From Treponema medium (lineage in GTDB: Bacteria > Spirochaetota > Spirochaetia > Treponematales > Treponemataceae), in the NCBI RefSeq assembly GCF_017161265.1, contig NZ_CP031393.1, positions 2,356,001 to 2,420,000 on the forward strand: a stretch of 64,000 nucleotides of DNA. The letters are read 5' to 3'. Numbering within the stretch: position 1 is the first letter of the stretch; each line of letters begins with the position of its first letter. The position numbers and the translations under genes are program-made. Of this stretch, positions 60,678 to 64,000 are shown one piece after another. The notes beneath the pieces are model-generated. The model saw nothing but the letters and a program-made list of their open reading frames with translations, was not told where the DNA came from and ran no database searches.

Positions 60678-62610
60678 ACCAATAGAGTAATCCTTGTAGT
60701 CCGCCACGGATAAGCGCTTTCCAATATCCGTTCTTCCGCTGCATAGCCGATGAAATCGAAATACAACCAGATGCCGGAGCGGAGCCATCGGCTTCCGCCG
60801 GAGATATAACACTCACCGCAGAATTTTCTGCCGTTTCGGAAACGCACAATATTGAAGCAAGCCCCGGCTCTTCCGCAAGCGCTTGACACAGCAGTTCACG
60901 GAGCGACCTGCCTTGCAGATCGCGGGCAGTACCTAACGCTGCAACTAAAAAGTCCGGCAGTACAAAGCCTTCTTTTTCTTGGTAAACGGAATCCGCGAGT
61001 AACCGGTCGAAAAAAACACTCGAATCTACAGAACAATCTGCGACACGTTGAAGTTTTCTATCCGCAGTGGGATCCGCAGTAAGCACATCTGCGCTTATTC
61101 TTGCCACAGCAGGAGCTGCAGTAAGCGCATCCGCAGCTACCTCTGCCGCGGCCGCGGCACTAGCAAGCGGCTCCGTAAATTGCAGAAAATTCGGCGGAAA
61201 TATTTGCTGTTCTGCAGGAGAATGCAGCTCTGCCAAGAAAGCATCGGTTTCCGCAACATGAGGAGTAAGCCGCAGTACAATTTTACGGCAGGCGGTCTCG
61301 CTTGCCAGCACCGCTTCCCGGCGGCTCGGCGCAGCGCCCAGTACATTGCCGCATTTTTCTACATTGTTCTGCGGGAACACCACCGTATCGCCTACTCCAA
61401 CACGGGGAAATACATCTTTGACGAAGGGCGCTGCGCGTGCGGCTTCCAAGCCGCTGACGGCTGCCACCTGCCCGGGAATGGAAATCCATGCCCGCTCCGC
61501 AGACACAAACGGACAGTTTTGTTTGAGCGGGATAATGAAAGAATCCTTCCCGCAGGTGTGCAGCCGAGGCGAGCCGCCGAGTGCAAGGGTCAACGCTGCC
61601 GCCGTAATATCCAAACCGCAGCTGTAAGGAACCGTCCAGCCGGACATGTAACCGCCGGAAAGGCGGGCGGCGATCTCTCCGACAAAGGCCTTACCGCCAC
61701 GCACCAGAATGTCGCCCTTCACTGCTCCGTCGGTTAAGCCGAGCGCATAAACGCCGCGTTCAAACACCGATATAACCTCATCGGCAATTTCTTGCGGACA
61801 CTCCGACGGGATGGTATGCCCCATCTCGATAAAATACGGAGGAAAAAAGATATGCCGGTCGGCAAGCGCTGTGATGTACAGCCGCCCGCCGAAAACCAGC
61901 CCTTCAATCGAAAATTCGCTTCCTTCTATATATTCTTCAACGATGACGCGCCCGCTCCGCGAATACCGCAATGCGGTCTCCGCAGCTTCCCGTAATCCGG
62001 ACAAATCTTTGACGAGCGAACACCCGCGGGCGCCCATGTTATCGACGGGCTTTACCACCAGCGGGAAGCGTCCGGCAAGTTCGCCGAGCCGCCGTTCAAG
62101 TGCATTAGTTACGGCTGTAGCTGCACCCGCATCACTATACCGGACATTATCTGTTGCATCTAAACGATCAGTCGGAGCTGCAGTACTTGAAGCAACTACC
62201 GCCGAAGATGCAAGGTCGGCGGTGGTCATCTCAATAAAAGCGGGAGATGGTACGCCGGCTTTACGGAAACATTCACGCATCCGCACCTTGTCCGTCGCAT
62301 TGAGCGCCGCTTCGAGCGTGTGCCCGCGCAAGCCGCAGGCAGCCGCAATAGCGGCAACTGCGGCGGAGAAATCCGTCGCGGCGGTAAACACTGCATCAAG
62401 TCCGCCGTTCTGCTGTAAATATCGCGCATAGTCGATAAGGTGCGCGGTATCTTTTAAGTCGATACATACGAACTCATCGGCTTCCGTTGCACACACCGCG
62501 GACGGATTTCCGTCGGCTGCAACGACAGTGCAGCCGAGCGCGCGGGCAGCGCGTATCGCAACACCTTGCATAAAACCTGCGCCGAGCATAAACACCCGTT
62601 TTTTAGTCAT
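60658..62610 (-). CDS. ATP-grasp ligase family protein with Ala-rich insertions
   Basis: The protein of about 650 residues starts MTKKRVFMLGAGFMQGVAIR at 62610 (GGGAG upstream). The N-terminal fold is Rossmann-like (GAGFMQGVAIRAARALGC), followed by an ATP-grasp domain with FPLVVKPVDNMGARG, RVIVEEYIEGSEFSIEG and AVKGDILVRGGKAFVGEI..ARLSGG, the metal-binding end. The substrate is unknown. Two insertions, SSAVVASSTAAPTDRLDATD-like near 135-170 and an Ala-rich stretch near 480-520, are low-complexity and unusual for the family. It stands directly upstream of the amidase and downstream of a glycosyltransferase/methyltransferase fusion. Confidence 0.82.
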   Translation of the reverse strand: MTKKRVFMLGAGFMQGVAIRAARALGCTVVAADGNPSAVCATEADEFVCIDLKDTAHLIDYARYLQQNGGLDAVFTAATDFSAAVAAIAAACGLRGHTLEAALNATDKVRMRECFRKAGVPSPAFIEMTTADLASSAVVASSTAAPTDRLDATDNVRYSDAGAATAVTNALERRLGELAGRFPLVVKPVDNMGARGCSLVKDLSGLREAAETALRYSRSGRVIVEEYIEGSEFSIEGLVFGGRLYITALADRHIFFPPYFIEMGHTIPSECPQEIADEVISVFERGVYALGLTDGAVKGDILVRGGKAFVGEIAARLSGGYMSGWTVPYSCGLDITAAALTLALGGSPRLHTCGKDSFIIPLKQNCPFVSAERAWISIPGQVAAVSGLEAARAAPFVKDVFPRVGVGDTVVFPQNNVEKCGNVLGAAPSRREAVLASETACRKIVLRLTPHVAETDAFLAELHSPAEQQIFPPNFLQFTEPLASAAAAAEVAADALTAAPAVARISADVLTADPTADRKLQRVADCSVDSSVFFDRLLADSVYQEKEGFVLPDFLVAALGTARDLQGRSLRELLCQALAEEPGLASILCVSETAENSAVSVISPAEADGSAPASGCISISSAMQRKNGYWKALIRGGLQGLLYWYDCEKA

Positions 62611-64000
62611 CAAACGCTCCCATCTTTACCGCATAAATCTCCATACTGTCGCCAAGTTTAAAGAGCTTACTGACCAACATCAATATATTCCAGCGGAAGC
62701 CGCCTTTTTTTATCTTGGCTGCATGGGGGAACCGCTCCGGATGATGCCCGATGGACACAATCTTCTTTACAGTGAAACCGTAGCGTTCCAGCTGTTTTTT
62801 TGCCTGTCGCCTATCCCAGATGGTATAGTGGTCTGTCGGGCTTTGCGCAAAAAAGAGACGGCGGTTCCACCGACCGGTAACGCCCGACAGCGCAGGCGTG
62901 GAAAAAGCAAAAATTCCACCTCCAATCAAAAGATCGGAAACCTTTTGTAGCACCGAATTCAAATCCTGAAAATGCTCAATAACAAACCACATTGCAACGG
63001 CAGAAAAACCGCCTGATTCAAGCGGAATACTGAGCGACTGGTTATGCTGTTCGGTAAATGTTTTTTCAACCGTAAAAGGAAACCGTGCCGGAAGTACCGG
63101 AAAAGGCGCCTGACAAGCAGGAAGCTGGAGCGTCTTACAAACATAGTGCACAGCCTCCGCCGAAATATCGGTACCGACGGGATTCCAACCGGACTCCTTT
63201 GCAGCCGCAAGGAAGGGGCCATAAGCGCAGCCCACATCGAGAATCCGCTTTGTCCCGTGATGTAGGCCTTCAAAAAGCGATTCTTCCTTGCCGCCATTAA
63301 AGACCTTCGCATAGATTGCATTAATGATCGACATCCGCCGTAAGCCCTGCCGTTTAATCGATTCAAAGTCTTCCAGATAGGTCTTACCGTACTGAGCTTG
63401 ATATTCTTCAAAAAAATACTGTTCGCCGTACTCTTTTTTTTCTGCAGCAACAAACGACGGATAGTACATCCCGCAAACAGGACAGTGCGAAACCGTTTTA
63501 TTCTCTGCCCGGCCTTCGGGAGGAAGCAAAGCCTGCTCATCGCAGAGCGGACAACGATGCGCAGTTGCTGTAGAAAGCTTCAAGATAAAATCGGCAAGAC
63601 TTTTTTCTTTTGACTGCGGCGTAACGATCGATGGAATACCGATACCAGCCTTGAACAACGCCTTAATATCCTGAGCGGACGGCATACCGGCAGGCATCGT
63701 TGAAAATCCTGCATTAAGCCCCAGTCGATAATGATAATCGGTCGGAGAAACAAGAATAACCGCACAGCCTGCGGCGAGCGCTTCAAAGGCGGTAAAACCG
63801 TAGTGTGTTACAATGATATCCCATTCGCAGAGCCTATCCCGCAGATTTTCCAAATAGGGATACACATAGAGGTTCATTTTCTGCTGAGAATACTTTTTTT
63901 CATTTGGCTCAATAACGGAAACTTCCGCACCGAGCTCGGCAAAGATATGAGCGAGTGGAAGCCCCATGTGAGCGGCATCTTCTCCGCCGCAGACAATCAA
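62603..64000 (-). CDS. Glycosyltransferase (PseG/MurG-like part) fused to zinc ribbon and SAM methyltransferase (partial, N-terminus beyond window)
   Basis: The visible 465 residues comprise a C-terminal GT-B or PseG-like half (about 1-140, with IVTHYGFTAFEALAAGCAVILVSP), a four-cysteine ribbon (CPLCDEQ and CPVCGMYY, near 152-180), and a class-I methyltransferase (ILDVGCAYGPFLAAAKE, with VGTDIS and FSTPALSG after it). The ribbon-methyltransferase order resembles sugar or nucleotide-linked C-methyltransferases, while the N-terminal part looks like a nucleotide-sugar hydrolase or glycosyltransferase. The N-terminus is cut by the window end. It overlaps the ATP-grasp gene by 8 nt. Confidence 0.78.
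   Translation of the reverse strand: MIVCGGEDAAHMGLPLAHIFAELGAEVSVIEPNEKKYSQQKMNLYVYPYLENLRDRLCEWDIIVTHYGFTAFEALAAGCAVILVSPTDYHYRLGLNAGFSTMPAGMPSAQDIKALFKAGIGIPSIVTPQSKEKSLADFILKLSTATAHRCPLCDEQALLPPEGRAENKTVSHCPVCGMYYPSFVAAEKKEYGEQYFFEEYQAQYGKTYLEDFESIKRQGLRRMSIINAIYAKVFNGGKEESLFEGLHHGTKRILDVGCAYGPFLAAAKESGWNPVGTDISAEAVHYVCKTLQLPACQAPFPVLPARFPFTVEKTFTEQHNQSLSIPLESGGFSAVAMWFVIEHFQDLNSVLQKVSDLLIGGGIFAFSTPALSGVTGRWNRRLFFAQSPTDHYTIWDRRQAKKQLERYGFTVKKIVSIGHHPERFPHAAKIKKGGFRWNILMLVSKLFKLGDSMEIYAVKMGAFDD

Overview
The window looks like a chromosome segment of an oral-type Treponema. Evidence for this is a periplasmic flagellar sheath protein FlaA, a FliG1-type motor switch protein, many exported proteins, and the block rpmE-rho-cinA-bactofilin-lnt-HU-rpsT-RelA/TPR-flaA-GerMN-amidase, which resembles the flaA neighbourhood of treponemes as I recall it. 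Base composition is in the mid-40s % GC by eye. That would fit the T. vincentii / T. medium group better than T. denticola, but this species-level guess is inference.

Layout. 1-3.95 kb: N-terminus of a membrane-anchored protein (cut by the window edge), tRNA-Pro, a DUF4418 membrane protein with an ABC ATPase behind a structured leader, and recA with a long tail. 4.1-7.7 kb: pth and dtd, two exported proteins of unknown function, and a DUF454 protein. 7.7-12 kb: lptB and lptA, then a copper P-type ATPase with a CopZ-like domain fused at its C-terminus. 12.2-16.9 kb: a YgfK-like flavin/Fe-S oxidoreductase and the SsnA aminohydrolase. 17-20.6 kb: a siderophore-type ABC importer with an esterase. 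20.8-24.4 kb: an SPFH/zinc-ribbon, zinc-ribbon/TM and TPM-domain module. 24.4-25.3 kb: a truncated GyrI-like ORF and a broken lipoprotein gene. 25.4-34 kb: KamA-family radical SAM enzyme, M20 hydrolase, ParE, M16C protease and FliG1. 34.4-39.5 kb: a five-gene LolCDE/LolA-like operon on the plus strand. 39.5-40.4 kb: a dense array of palindromes. 40.4-46.5 kb: histidine phosphatase, an AT-rich CPBP / unknown / Nim-like cluster, a MITE-like insertion, rnhB, a beta-helix protein, a phosphoribosyltransferase and a 56-residue zinc ribbon. 46.6-49.3 kb: NAGPA-domain lipoprotein, nitroreductase and gpsA. 49.6-64 kb: HlyIII and the flaA-region block, ending in an ATP-grasp protein and a glycosyltransferase/methyltransferase fusion that runs off the window.

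The most unusual content is intergenic. At least three repeat families consist of palindromes whose stem sequences change from copy to copy while base pairing is kept and the flanking or loop tags stay conserved. They are (i) a three-hairpin element at 5.3, 15.3, 29.7 and 34.2 kb with many fragments; (ii) a 200-500 bp nested palindrome at 4.0, 22.1, 49.3 and 59.1 kb; and (iii) a tandem array at 39.5-40.4 kb built from two-hairpin units. Elements of one family sit in the loops of another. There is also a 174-bp element with perfect 19-bp terminal inverted repeats and 10-bp direct repeats at 43.2 kb.

Two expression patterns recur. Four genes have a good -35/-10 pair with the -10 box only 6-7 nt before an ATG that lacks a Shine-Dalgarno, suggesting leaderless mRNAs. 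The copA-copZ fusion keeps a strong internal Shine-Dalgarno and ATG that could yield free CopZ. All calls come from reading the sequence; no database search was run.
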